Part shown: positions 45,854-55,721 of the stretch, in pieces
Layout of the letters: every line of letters begins with the position of its first letter
Position numbering within the stretch: the first letter of the stretch is position 1
NCBI GenBank assembly: GCA_001606155.1
Contig: LODT01000018.1
Coordinates: forward strand, 1 to 64,000
Direction of reading: 5' to 3'
DNA length: 64,000 bases
From: Tieghemostelium lacteum
Lineage: Eukaryota > Evosea > Eumycetozoa > Dictyosteliales > Raperosteliaceae
Notes under the pieces: model-generated
Database searches by the model: none
Told to the model about the DNA's origin: nothing
What the model saw: only the letters and a program-made list of their open reading frames with translations
Program-made: the position numbers and the translations under genes

Positions 45854-46681
45854 ATGAAAATACAAATTTTATTAGTAACTTTATTTTTATTTATTTTACA
45901 TATTAATTGTGATAAATATAAAACTAAATTACGAACTATTCCACCCAATTGGAATTGTGTAAATAATGATCTTAATGATTATAAACATATAGCTAGAAAC
46001 CGAGGATTAACAACTCCCCCACCAAAAAAAAACCCAGATGCAAAGGAACCTAACATTAAACTAAGACCAACAAGTGTTAGATTATTTAATGAAAACAATT
46101 ACCCTACCCAAGATGCCCCAGTTCCTAGTGGTAGTTCGTATTCGATGACTAGAAAATATACCGGCGTATTTAACGCAAAAATAAACCCCAATAATTTTGA
46201 AAAAAGTAAATGGAATCCATTTCCAGATCAACCAGGAGTTTATATGTATTTTACTGAAAAAGGAGAAATATTATATATTGGTGAATCTGCTGTGAATATG
46301 TATTCTAGGTATACAAAACATGATCCTGTTAAAAACAAAGTTTTATCTGATAGAAATCAAATTATAAATTGCCCAGATGATAAAGATTCTGTTGGGTGTG
46401 TAGTTTGTTGGAGAAGTTTAAAAGTTATTGGTTTTTCACATAATTATTATAGTAAAATAATAGAAGGTTTACTTTTATCTACTCTCTGTTCTGAAGAAAA
46501 TATAGTAGGAGGTGGTGATTTTAAATTGAATAATGGAGATCAAAAATGCATTTTACCTGAAGGTGAGAAAGATTCTGTTGACGCTCTTGTATATGCAAAT
46601 TATATAATTGACAATTTACAAACTATAATTGACCATCTAGCCAATATTGATAATAAGTATAATAATATTTGCTTTTCATAA
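45854..46681 (+). CDS. Secreted GIY-YIG domain protein
   Basis: The gene encodes 275 residues without introns. Residues 1-19 (MKIQILLVTLFLFILHINC) form a signal peptide. A polar linker follows, then a GIY-YIG nuclease-like domain at about 125-215: GVY (128-130) in QPGVYMYF, YIG (141-143) in EILYIGESAVNMYSRY, Arg152, His156 and Glu204 (KIIEGLLLST), the residues expected to bind metal and cleave DNA in this superfamily. Cysteines at 173, 182, 185 and 213 could stabilise a secreted form. There is no membrane span. It is adjacent to, and diverged from, a second secreted GIY-YIG gene (47817-48404). Family members are usually intracellular nucleases, so the signal peptide is notable. The molecular activity is inferred. 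Confidence 0.8.
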   Translation: MKIQILLVTLFLFILHINCDKYKTKLRTIPPNWNCVNNDLNDYKHIARNRGLTTPPPKKNPDAKEPNIKLRPTSVRLFNENNYPTQDAPVPSGSSYSMTRKYTGVFNAKINPNNFEKSKWNPFPDQPGVYMYFTEKGEILYIGESAVNMYSRYTKHDPVKNKVLSDRNQIINCPDDKDSVGCVVCWRSLKVIGFSHNYYSKIIEGLLLSTLCSEENIVGGGDFKLNNGDQKCILPEGEKDSVDALVYANYIIDNLQTIIDHLANIDNKYNNICFS

Positions 46682-47138
46682 ATGTTTTTTATTTGGTCCA
46701 AATCCCTTAATTCATTATATTGAAAATATAATTGGTGTCAGAATTTAAATAATGGTTTTTGTAATATTTTAAGTGTGGTTCAAAACTAAGTAAATAAAAA
46801 AAAAAATTTCCACTCAAGCATTTAATCCAAAAACTTAGAAATGGCACCACTTTTGTAAGAAATTTAAAAATTTAAATTAAATTAATTAAATAATAATGAG
46901 ATCTGTTATCAACATTTTTATTCATATTTTTACTATATCTTATACAAAACTTTGAAGTAGAATCATTTTCCTCGCAATTAGGAAGAAGTTTTTAAATCCT
47001 TTTCACAAGTGGTAAATTTTGGTAGTATGATATTGCTAAAAAGACAAACCTTACCCAACTACCATTCTTTGTTATTGTGAGACCTGAGTTGTATTCAGAC
47101 AAGAAGACTTCATTTTAAAACTTATTATTGGATTGATT

Positions 47139-47282
<144 letters not shown>

Positions 47283-47283
<1 letters not shown>

Positions 47284-47553
47284 GTATACGAAGCTGCATA
47301 CTATCAAATATACAGGTACTGGTGCAAATGGTGTTTCAAACTTAAATTGCACATCGGAAAAAAAAAAAAACTAAAAAAATTAACAACCTAAACACTTATT
47401 AAGTGACTAAGTAAGAGTGTTAGTCTGGAGGATTTGAAAAGACACCACATAGTCAATAAATTTATTTTGTTAATGAGACAGTCCTTAATTTACCTATTTT
47501 ATTTACTTATTTTTTTTAATTCTATTTTTGGAGATTAAAAAGTGATTAACATT
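47283..47553 (+). repeat. Dispersed repeat R1, copy c (decayed)
   Basis: It shares with copies a and b the blocks CGAAGCTGCATACTATCAAA, AACTAAAAAAATTAACAACC, AAGTGACTAAGTAAGAGTGT, TTTTGTTAATGAGACAGTC and TCTATTTTTGGAGATTAAAA. The parts with the 14-bp inverted repeats, present in the other copies, are missing. No coding potential. Confidence 0.75.
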
Positions 47554-47816
47554 GAATTTTGAAAGAACCTTCGAATACTGAATATTTAAATAGATACTTT
47601 TTGTCTTGATTTTTCAATGAATTTCTATTTTAAATTATAATAACTAAATTTAAATTTCAATTCAGATTATATATGTTTTTTTTAAATTTAGTATTTTGTA
47701 AAATTCACAATTCTAAAAATACAATTTTTAATTTTGAAAAATATATTTAAAGTTAATTTTTATCTATACATTTTGATATTAATTGATATTTTAATTTTAT
47801 AATCTACAGAGATATA

Positions 47817-48404
47817 ATGATGAATAAAATATTGTTAATATTGATAATATTTTTAGAAATAATAAATTCTAAATTAGTAACCAATATTAATAGATATAAT
47901 ACCAAAATTAATGTTGATCAAGAACTATCAGCAAATTGTAGGAGAATTGAACACGATGGAAGTTATCAAGACCCTATATTACCCGATCATGGGGGGGTAT
48001 ATGCATATTTTGATGATGTTGGAATTGCAAGATATATTGGAAAGGCAACAAATTTCCAAACTAGATTTAGAGAACATAGAGATAATAATAATTATGGAAT
48101 CTTTCCATCAAAAGAAAATAGTCCATTACAAAATTATATAGCTAATTTAAGGTTTTATTGTCACTCCAATCAAATTGATGATGAAAATATTAGATGGTCA
48201 TATGAGACTATATTACTTAGTACTTTCCATACTGATATCAATCAAATGTATAGCTCTATTGGTGGACATGCTGAGGTTCCTAAAGGTAAACCTGTGTTTT
48301 ATACTCCATCTAAAGGGGGAATAGTAGATTGGTTAAATTTTATAAATAACATAGAAGCTAACTATCAAAACCTAAAAAAGAATTTATTTGCAAAAGCATG
48401 CTAA
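47817..48404 (+). CDS. Secreted GIY-YIG domain protein, compact paralogue
   Basis: The gene encodes 195 residues without introns. A signal peptide (MMNKILLILIIFLEIINS) leads into a GIY-YIG domain: GVY (60-62) in HGGVYAYFDD, YIG (73-75) in IARYIGKATNFQTRF, Arg83, His87 and Glu130 in WSYETILLST. Motif order and spacing fit the superfamily, and the helix carrying Glu is of the same type as in the 45854-46681 product, but sequence identity outside the motifs is low. Only four cysteines are present. The short length suggests that the nuclease-like domain is the whole functional unit. Being secreted, it would act outside the cell or in phagosomes. Catalysis is inferred from residues and not shown. 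Confidence 0.8.
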   Translation: MMNKILLILIIFLEIINSKLVTNINRYNTKINVDQELSANCRRIEHDGSYQDPILPDHGGVYAYFDDVGIARYIGKATNFQTRFREHRDNNNYGIFPSKENSPLQNYIANLRFYCHSNQIDDENIRWSYETILLSTFHTDINQMYSSIGGHAEVPKGKPVFYTPSKGGIVDWLNFINNIEANYQNLKKNLFAKAC

Positions 48405-48431
48405 AATAAAAATATATTAGTTATATATAAG

Positions 48432-49585
48432 TTAATTAATAGGGTGTTCCATGGAGGCGTAATCAACAAGATTTGAATATTGATTTTCATGATCAATATT
48501 ACCAAAGTCCACTACTGGAAGATCTCCAGCAAAAAGAATTGGTTGATAAAGAGATTTTAGTTGAGGATTGGTGAAAATGGCGGTTTCAATGGATTGGATA
48601 TCAACTGGGTCGAAATCAAAAATGTGTTTAGGGTTTTCTTGGGAAGAGTTTTCAAAAATCTTCATACTTGATGAGCCTATCTAACATGTGGTAAGACTGT
48701 ATTCCAACTAATTTCTTGCTGAGAGTTACAAAACTATGATTTGCATCTGTGTTTTTCATTGTCTTTAAACATTGTATAATCTGAATGTTAGTCCTAAATG
48801 CCACTGCAGAGTCTCTTTGAACTTGATTTAATTTTCTTTTTGCATTGGCAGCTGCTGCATCACAAATATTAAAACCATGATGTGACAAAAAAATTATTTC
48901 TATTTCATGATTTACAATACTACGTAGTATAAGATGTTATAAGATAGGCCCACAAAACCAAGTTTGTAGTAAGCTTGAACTGTCTTCCACAACCATCAGT
49001 CCATATGTAAACCTTTTTTATACCATTAAATATTTTATGATATTCTATTAGATGGGATATAGAACCTATCACGAACGTGGCATCAGCATGGGTTCCTGGA
49101 GGCGAAACATAATGGTATGTTTTGAGGATCTGGGATAGACCATCTACTGTTCCGTAGTTTCGATAAATACATATTATCAGATCCTGTCTAAAGGATTGTT
49201 GTATTTGTAGTTGTGAAAAGTCTAATACAATCATGCATTCGTCTCCATCAACATTTCCAAGAATTCTATCCTTTTGTGTTTTGTATTCGTGCCTCTGTAT
49301 TGGAAATTCCTCCATATGCTTTACAGCTTCAAGGTACATGGTCTTTTTTTTAAATGGTAAATTGTCCACGTTAAATTGTCCATCAACTGTGCCCTCTTCT
49401 TCCAATGTTTTCTTTTTTTCACAAATTGGACACATTGAATCTGATTTGCTGTGATGAACTCTCTCTTTTTTAATAATATATTTTAAAACCCAGCCAAAAG
49501 ACAATATATTTACTCCACTCTCTCGCGCTCTATCTTTCATATACAAATAAACAGTTGTGTCAGTGAAATAGATAACTTTAAGATA
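48432..49585 (-). mobile_element. DDE-type transposase-like remnant
   Basis: Three minus-strand pieces lie in order. The first (from about 49,570 to 48,920) has a zinc motif DSMCPICEKKKTL, VLDFSQLQIQQSF (first Asp), HYVSPPGTHADATFV and VYIWTDGCGRQFK (second Asp). The second (48652..48888) has HHGFNICDAAAANAKRKL, matching the HGK-like block that follows in this transposase class. The third (48432..48665) is a C-terminal tail ending MEHPIN. This D...(S/T)DG...H-G-x-x-D pattern is known from widespread, poorly named eukaryotic transposon proteins. Frame breaks between the pieces show decay. The 5' end is lost where the plus-strand gene at 49592 begins. Confidence 0.55.
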
Positions 49586-49591
49586 GATAAA

Positions 49592-50368
49592 ATGAATCCA
49601 AATAATTCTTTCCTCTTTGATTTGAACATGTTGTTTGGTATCAATGAACTCTCTGATATTCCACATCCACCAACATCACCATACCAACAAAATTTCCTAT
49701 TAGGTGAACCTGTATCTGTTTTGTACTTATCCAATAATGTTTATAAATATTGCTGGTTTGATGCTATTGTTACTGATTATAATCACCAAACAAATCAATA
49801 TTCTGTGTTATATCATAAGTTGGTATTCTTCTAACTATATACAACTTTAAATATTAATATTAATAATTGAATTCTTATTTAATATAGAGAAAGAAAAGGG
49901 TTAATAGTGGAAGTGAATATTAATGATGATAGAATCATTCAAAATAGTTTAGAGATCATGGATCTCCCTAAAATTGAATTAAATAATATATATCTATTGA
50001 AAAGAGGAAGGTCCATTAAATTTTATGCTGTACTTGTAACTAGAATTGAAGTTTGTAAAAGACAATCTACTGCTAAAACTAGTGCTACTTCTACATCGTC
50101 ATCATTCCCTGATGCAAGTCCACAAGTTACTACTACAACTGCTACAACAATATCATCATCATCATCATCATCAACTGCTAATATTCCCACATCCGCAAAG
50201 ATAACATTCAGATACTTACATTTAAATATTAATGAAAAGGATTCCACTGTTACCCTAGTGTATCCAAGCAATGGTGTTGATGTTGTTAAGTATAAACATT
50301 TAAATCGGACAAAAGTGGCTAATGGAGATAATGTATTTGAATATGTAGATCAAGAAAAAACAAAGTAA
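49592..50368 (+). CDS. Tudor/agenet-like domain protein
   Basis: The proposed structure is join(49592..49818,49888..50368), 235 residues. The intron has a GTTGGT donor (weak) and the acceptor AATATAG; it restores YHK/ERKGLIVEVNI in frame. Residues about 33-85 (LLGEPVSVLYLSNNVYKYCW, then DAIVTDYNHQTNQYSVLYH) resemble a small Tudor/agenet barrel. A Ser/Thr-rich spacer (about 130-180) and a second beta-rich part (ITFRYLHLNINEKDSTVTL) follow. A similar Tudor-like segment (GEDVSVL...WWDGVIIGCC) occurs in the transposon-like protein at 52.7-53.1 kb. The gene may be a host chromatin-type protein or a domesticated piece of such an element. Confidence 0.5.
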
Positions 50369-50722
50369 TAATAATAATAATAATAGAAATAATTTAAGAA
50401 CACAAAAGAAAAATAATCAAAAAAAAAAAACACTAAAAATCAAAAAAAAAACACAAAAATCAAAAAATAATCAAAAAAATTAAAAATTATAGAAATAATC
50501 AAATTTATAATCCAAATAATCCAATTACCTGTATTTTTTACCAAAAATGGACATTTTTCTAAATCTGAGACGTTTGAAAATAAAAACGTAAAAATTTTTA
50601 TGCAATTTAATTTTAATTGCCAAATAAGGATTTCCAACATTAAATGAAACTCAAGAGGAGGGTAATTTCAAATTTTATTAGGTAGATTGTTGAAGGTCAT
50701 ATATATAAGTACATTAAAAAAT

Positions 50723-51298
50723 TTAATAGGAATAGGGCAATGGAACTTGAGTATTGGTCATTTGTAAATTATAATTCCAGAAATACATAGATTCTTTTTT
50801 AAAATCAGTATTTTTCCAGGGAACAAGTTTAACATTACCACCACCGCTATAATCAGAAAAATGGATCTCATTTTTAGAAGCATCATAGATCTGAACATCA
50901 CCTCTCCAATCCTTTTTTGGATTGATTACAAATGCCCAATTGATTTTAGTTTTTGAATATATTTTGATTTCATGTTGATAGGAAATATATTCAGAGTATT
51001 CATTTGATTCAAAAGAACTCCATAGGTATAAATCATTTTTTGTTCTACGGGTTGTATAGTTTAACGATGAAATTGCACTACCATATTTAAAATTTAAAAT
51101 ATCATTCGTAAATAATTTATATCTATCATTCTCTGAAAAATTTTCAGCACCTTCCCCCCACCAACGACTTAAACCACAAAACAATTCATCTAAATGATTT
51201 TGATTATTCTCATCACCAGATTTACCATTGACATACCAACAATGTTTATAGCCATTCATCACCTCACTTAAATCATCATCAGCATTATAAACTTTCAC
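50723..51298 (-). pseudogene. Fossil fragment of a MACPF-type gene (C-terminal domain)
   Basis: The 191-residue frame is clearly homologous to the last 190 residues of the 55722-59489 product (shared blocks HLDELFCGL, YGSAISSLNYTTRRT, YLWSSFESNEYSEYISYQ, WRGDVQIYDASK and the end TQVPLPYSY). The signal peptide, beta-helix, PA14-like and MACPF regions are absent, so this is a broken copy. It stops being homologous exactly where repeat R1 copy b starts (51296-51301), so the repeat lies at the break junction. High similarity suggests a fairly young duplication. Confidence 0.8.
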
Positions 51299-51745
51299 TG
51301 CAAATTACCTCTTAGTTGATCATTATTATTCGTGGGAGGTGGCTCACGTGAATTAATCACTTTTTAATCTCCAAAAAATAGAATTAAAAAAAATAAATAA
51401 ATAAAATAGGGTAGGTACACCACTTTAAATTAAAAGACTGTCTCATTAACAAAATAATTTATTTATTATGTAGTGTCGTTTCAAATCCTCATATTAAAAG
51501 TGATCAACTAAGAGTATTTCTTCTCTGGAGTGAAACACTCTTACTTAGTCACTTAAAAACCTAGGTTGTTAATTTTTTTTAGTTTTTTTTTTTTCTCCAA
51601 TGTGCAACTTAAGTTTGAACCAACATTTCCACAAATACCTGTATATTTGAATAGTATGCAGCTTCGTATATTCTTCAGTAAACTATAGCATACTTCTGTT
51701 TTCTATAATCATTTAGTTGCTTTTTTTCTCTCCAATGTCTCTTCC
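51296..51745 (-). repeat. Dispersed repeat R1, copy b
   Basis: It is almost colinear with copy a (63459-63876) in the opposite orientation, from AGACATTGGAGAGAAAAA (minus strand, about 51,745) to GGTAATTTGCAGTG (about 51,296). It holds the 14-bp inverted repeat pair CTCTTAGTTGATCA (51309-51322) and TGATCAACTAAGAG (51501-51514). No open reading frame or retroelement hallmark is visible. Confidence 0.8.
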
Positions 51746-52130
51746 ATCTTTGATACAATAGTCATTGTTGTTGTTGTTGTTATTGGGTTGATTACAATTA
51801 GAATTTTGTATGATATTATTCATAAACTGTTGTTGATGTTGTTGAGGTGTTAAATCATCACTTCCACCATAGAGTCCTGTTACACTGCTATGTTGTTGAC
51901 TTGAAAATAATTCAGAAAGTGGTACTGCTGTAGATTAACCTAATTTACCACCTTGTTCATAAATGGTGTTGTCCATATTGATTTACTAAGTATATCAATA
52001 CTACTATTACTATAGTTACTCCCTGTACTATCTCTAGAGCCACTACCTCCCAATAGAGAATCACTAGAAGTATTATTACCACTACTACTATTATTACTTA
52101 TACTATTATTTAATATACATTTTGATTAGA
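51746..52130 (-). pseudogene. Fragment of a low-complexity host gene
   Basis: The minus strand reads as Ser/Asn/Gln-rich protein, with SSDSLLGGSGSRDSTGSNYS, VPLSELFSSQQHSSVTGLYG, then DDLTPQQHQQQFMNN and NQPNNNNNNN. A stop interrupts it near 51,940. Such composition is typical of dictyostelid regulatory proteins, and chance DNA would not give it. No start, domain or intron could be identified. It directly abuts R1 copy b, so it may have been moved together with it. Confidence 0.45.
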
Positions 52131-52470
52131 ATCTGAATCTGCTGACAGTAAATAGGTTGATGATTTTCTAATATTTTAAAAATTTGATGATTTATTTCTA
52201 CAAGTTTTGTGTACATATAATTTATATATTAATATCTCTAAGTTTGAAATTAAAAAACTCAATTAAAAAATTAAAAAAAAAATTTTTTAATAGACTTTTA
52301 GTATATTTCTTTTATTTTAGCCTTATTTATTAGATGATTTATTCACTGTATATTCTAAATGAGGCTGGTACATTGATATTTCAAATAAACTAAATAAATA
52401 ATTAATTACTTATTTCTTTTATTATTTATTTGTTTGTATTATATTTTGTTTATATTTTTTTTAATTATGT
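52131..52470. other. AT-rich spacer
   Basis: Very AT-rich DNA with A/T runs and no recognisable signal. Confidence 0.5.
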
Positions 52471-54366
52471 CATTAAAATGACAAATTTGTTTCAACCTAT
52501 TAATATCCATTAAAAGTATACAGCTTCCTTCAATAATTACACTTTCAACACAACAACCAGAGTGCAAACTAATTACACAATCGATATATGTGTTATACAA
52601 TACTGATCCATCAACTGTTCTTTTCTTTGACTTTTTTTTTGAAGTTAGTAGACCATCTTTATTGATTACAACCCCAGCACGATAAAAATCATTATATTTT
52701 TATATAATAGTATGCATCCTTCAAGTATATCACCTACTTCAGGATAATTTTTGTTTGCAATAGTTATATACATTTCACTTACCTCTTGTATTTCATTGTT
52801 TTCAAAATATACATCATAAGAGTACCCATCATTTTTTTTACAACAACCTATAATAACACCATCCCACCATGAAAAAGGAAGAGCTTTTGTGTTTTGCTTC
52901 TCTTTTAATGTAGATTCTTTTTTTATAATATGTTTACCATCTTGTCCCATCAGAACACTAACATCCTCTCCAATTTTAAATAGTTGTGTTGAAATGATAT
53001 TTTGAATAGCAGTTATTCTAATATTGAAGGATTGTTCAAGAGATTCAATTGAAAAAATATTATGGTGATCAGGGGATTCAGCAACTCTATCACTCATGTC
53101 CCTTACTAAAGGGTGGCTTCATGAGACATACATTTTAATTGGTGGTGTCTAGATAGAAGCTGCTTTGGTAAAGCATCTACTCCATATCTGTATGCATTTG
53201 TGGAGGTGTTTGCAGTTTGTCTGTTAACTTTATGTATGTATTCTGTTGAAAAAGTGGAACATCTATCCAAATTTCCAAAAACTTCTTTATAATAACCAGC
53301 GTGGATCACAAACTCATGTATATAGGATGTTATATTCACCTTTGGATAATTTAGATTTTGAAAAGTATCAGAGAAATTGGATGTCAGGTATCTCCATTGG
53401 AATTCATTACATGGGATTTCACTAGTCAACAGAGAGATCAAACAGAAGAGTTTATCCCATACAGATTTAATGGTGAGTAACTCATCAACAGAGAAAAGTA
53501 AAGGTTCGGTTTCCAACAAAACAAACAGCTCTTCCCTTCTATTTAAGATTTTGCTTGACTCATTGTAGTTGACCATACTTTTAGAGAACCTTTTACCCAG
53601 GGACATTTGTTCTCCATTCCAACCTCGTGTAGCTTCTAATAGGTTTAAGTTGATCTTGGTTTTCAAAAAATTGTTAATCATTTCTGTCCATTTCAAACCT
53701 ACATTTGGGATACTAGATGCTTGTCTAGTCTCTATTGTATCTAAATTTGGTTTAAAAAAAGTTTTAACAAGACCCATTTTCATATGTAGAGTATCTATCA
53801 CCATGTCCTTTGGTTCTATGTTCAAACAAGCTTGTGCCTTCATTCCATGATGAAGAGATGGATCAATATGTGTTTTACCACTCACAATCTCCTCTAAAAT
53901 GGAGTTTGATTCAGCTTTAATCTCCTCTAGCGTAGGCAACTTGAAGACACTTTCCATTGAAAGGCAATGGATAGAGGATTTGGTGCTATAACAGTATCTA
54001 CATCTATAGACACTATCGAAATAGATCACTCATTCCTTGGAGGGATAACCCTCCTACCATGTCTACTCCATAGATAAATTTGACTTTGTAAACTTTACCA
54101 TTCACCTCCAACAAGTTGTTTTTCTCCTCCGTGAATAACTTTAACTCTTCCCTCAACTTGTTAAGATTAGTATAAAGTGTCTCAGTGTCATCTTTACCTG
54201 TGTATGCAAGGAACATAAATGCATCACTAGGTGATTTACATTTACTCACTGACTTCTCTCGATCAAATACCTGACTTGTCAAGTAACGTTCATTGCTAAA
54301 TTTATTAAAAATCACCTTTTTTCTAAAAATCTTAAGAGTTTTTATGCAAACATCAATAAAAATCAA
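52470..54366 (-). mobile_element. Transposon-encoded protein with Tudor-like domain, decayed
   Basis: Minus-strand frames lie in order: 54366-54013 (LYTNLNKLREELKLFTEEKN, VKFIYGVDMVGGLSLQGMS), 54029-53106 (LHHGMKAQACLNI, then DMVIDTLHMKMGLVKTFF, a V-x-D-x-LH block found in some transposon proteins; later YIHEFVIHAGYYKEV), 53097-52666 (GEDVSVLMGQDGKHII, then WWDGVIIGCCKKNDGYSYDV, a Tudor-like segment) and a tail (GVVINKDGLLTSKKK, IIEGSCILLMDINRLKQ) in another frame to about 52,470. Two or three frame breaks separate them. I see no clear catalytic triad, so the call rests on the V-x-D-x-LH block, the surrounding mobile DNA and the decay. Confidence 0.45.
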
Positions 54367-54400
54367 AGATATTTTAAAAAAGTAAAATACTTTAATTTAA

Positions 54401-55573
54401 GGGGAATCAATTGTCTCAGACATATTGTCATTGAAAGACAATACAACACCTACAACCACTAACACTATAGTCTTTCCTGAATTGATAACTTCAACCAAAA
54501 AAAAGTGTAAATATACTAATTGCACACTGTTTGGATCAACCAATGTGTTTGCCACAAAGAGAATTATCACACCTATTGTGCAGTTGCCCTAACATGAAAA
54601 CGAAAATAGAAAAAAACAAACAGATTTTTTTTTTTTTTTTTTGGGATAAATTTACAATTCATGATTAATCATATTTTTAATAAATGATAAAAATTTATGT
54701 GTAGTGAAAATGTTTAAAAATTTTTTGAAAACTGTTGTTTGTAGTAGTTCAAAAAAGGGATATTAAAGAAATTTCGATAGTTGTGAATGATACCCTTGAA
54801 CTTCAAAAAAGGAGTGGATCGGTAAATAAGAACCCAATTTTTTTAACATCTCCGTCTTCAGATTATGCTCCTAAAAGCCTTGGTAGTAATAGTAGCAATA
54901 GGTACATAAATATGACTGAACCAATCACAGAGATAAATGATAGTAACAACAATAGTATAAATGAACACAGTATTGTTAGTGAAAGGGAGAGTAAAAGAAT
55001 TATGGTCAAAAAAGAAGAGCCACAATATAAAGAGATTAACCCTTCGATTTTCCCAGACACTCAAGATCAAATTCAAGTAAATCCTGATTGGGAAGAAGAA
55101 GATACTAATATTTGCTCCCTGGCAAGAGAATTTAAACTCTCAGATGGAAAAATATTTAAGACTTTAAAAGTCTTACAGGAATTACGAAAAATAATTTGGA
55201 TACTATAAAAGATTACCTTGCAACACATTTTAATAATGTAACTAAAACTGAGCGAAGAGGTCGGAAAGAAAAATTTGGATGGGAAGACAGGCTAATTATT
55301 ACATTGATATGGATGCGACATTACAGTAAAGCAGTAATATTTAAATTGTTGTTTGATATATCTCAAAATACTTTGGATAAGTATTCACATGAGATAATAA
55401 ATCTACTTTTTGTTTGGTCACAACAATCTTTTAAATCTATTATAGAGAAAAAAGAACATGAAATATTCGTCAATGAGGCGAAAGAAGGTTTCCCAGTTAT
55501 TTTAGTTTCAGATGGATCTGAGCAGAGATGCGTTATACCAATGAATGGTAAATCTGGTGTGTGGTTGGATTGA
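54401..55573 (+). mobile_element. IS5/PIF-Harbinger-like (DDE_4) transposase, truncated
   Basis: A short open segment with a zinc-finger-like KKKCKYTNCTLFGSTNVF (54401-54592) is followed by 54735..55208 and, one frame over, 55196..55573. The second part has FGWEDRLIITLIWMRHYS, a helix-turn-helix of the type preceding DDE_4 transposases, a helical block and VILVSDGSEQRCVIP, which corresponds to the first Asp (family pattern DGT). The frame changes at about 55,185 in a run of A (the continuous frame reads NNLDTIKDYLATHF). The rest of the catalytic domain, including the later Asp and Glu, is missing after 55,573. The element is dead. Confidence 0.55.
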
Positions 55574-55721
55574 TATTAAATCTATTCATTAATTTAAGAA
55601 TAATAAAGTATAATCTTGATTAAACAAAATCAGCACTTTTCGACAAATTTTTTCAACATTTTCATCAATTTATTTTTGAAAATATTATCATAATATTATT
55701 CATGATAATGACATTAAAAAT

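Noticed and set aside
51296-51745. R1 as a solo LTR
   Set aside because: No TG...CA ends, no primer-binding site and no retroelement coding region near any copy.
53377-53850. Plus-strand frames of 63 and 93 codons opposite the transposon-like protein
   Set aside because: They are antisense to a more protein-like minus-strand frame and show no motifs.
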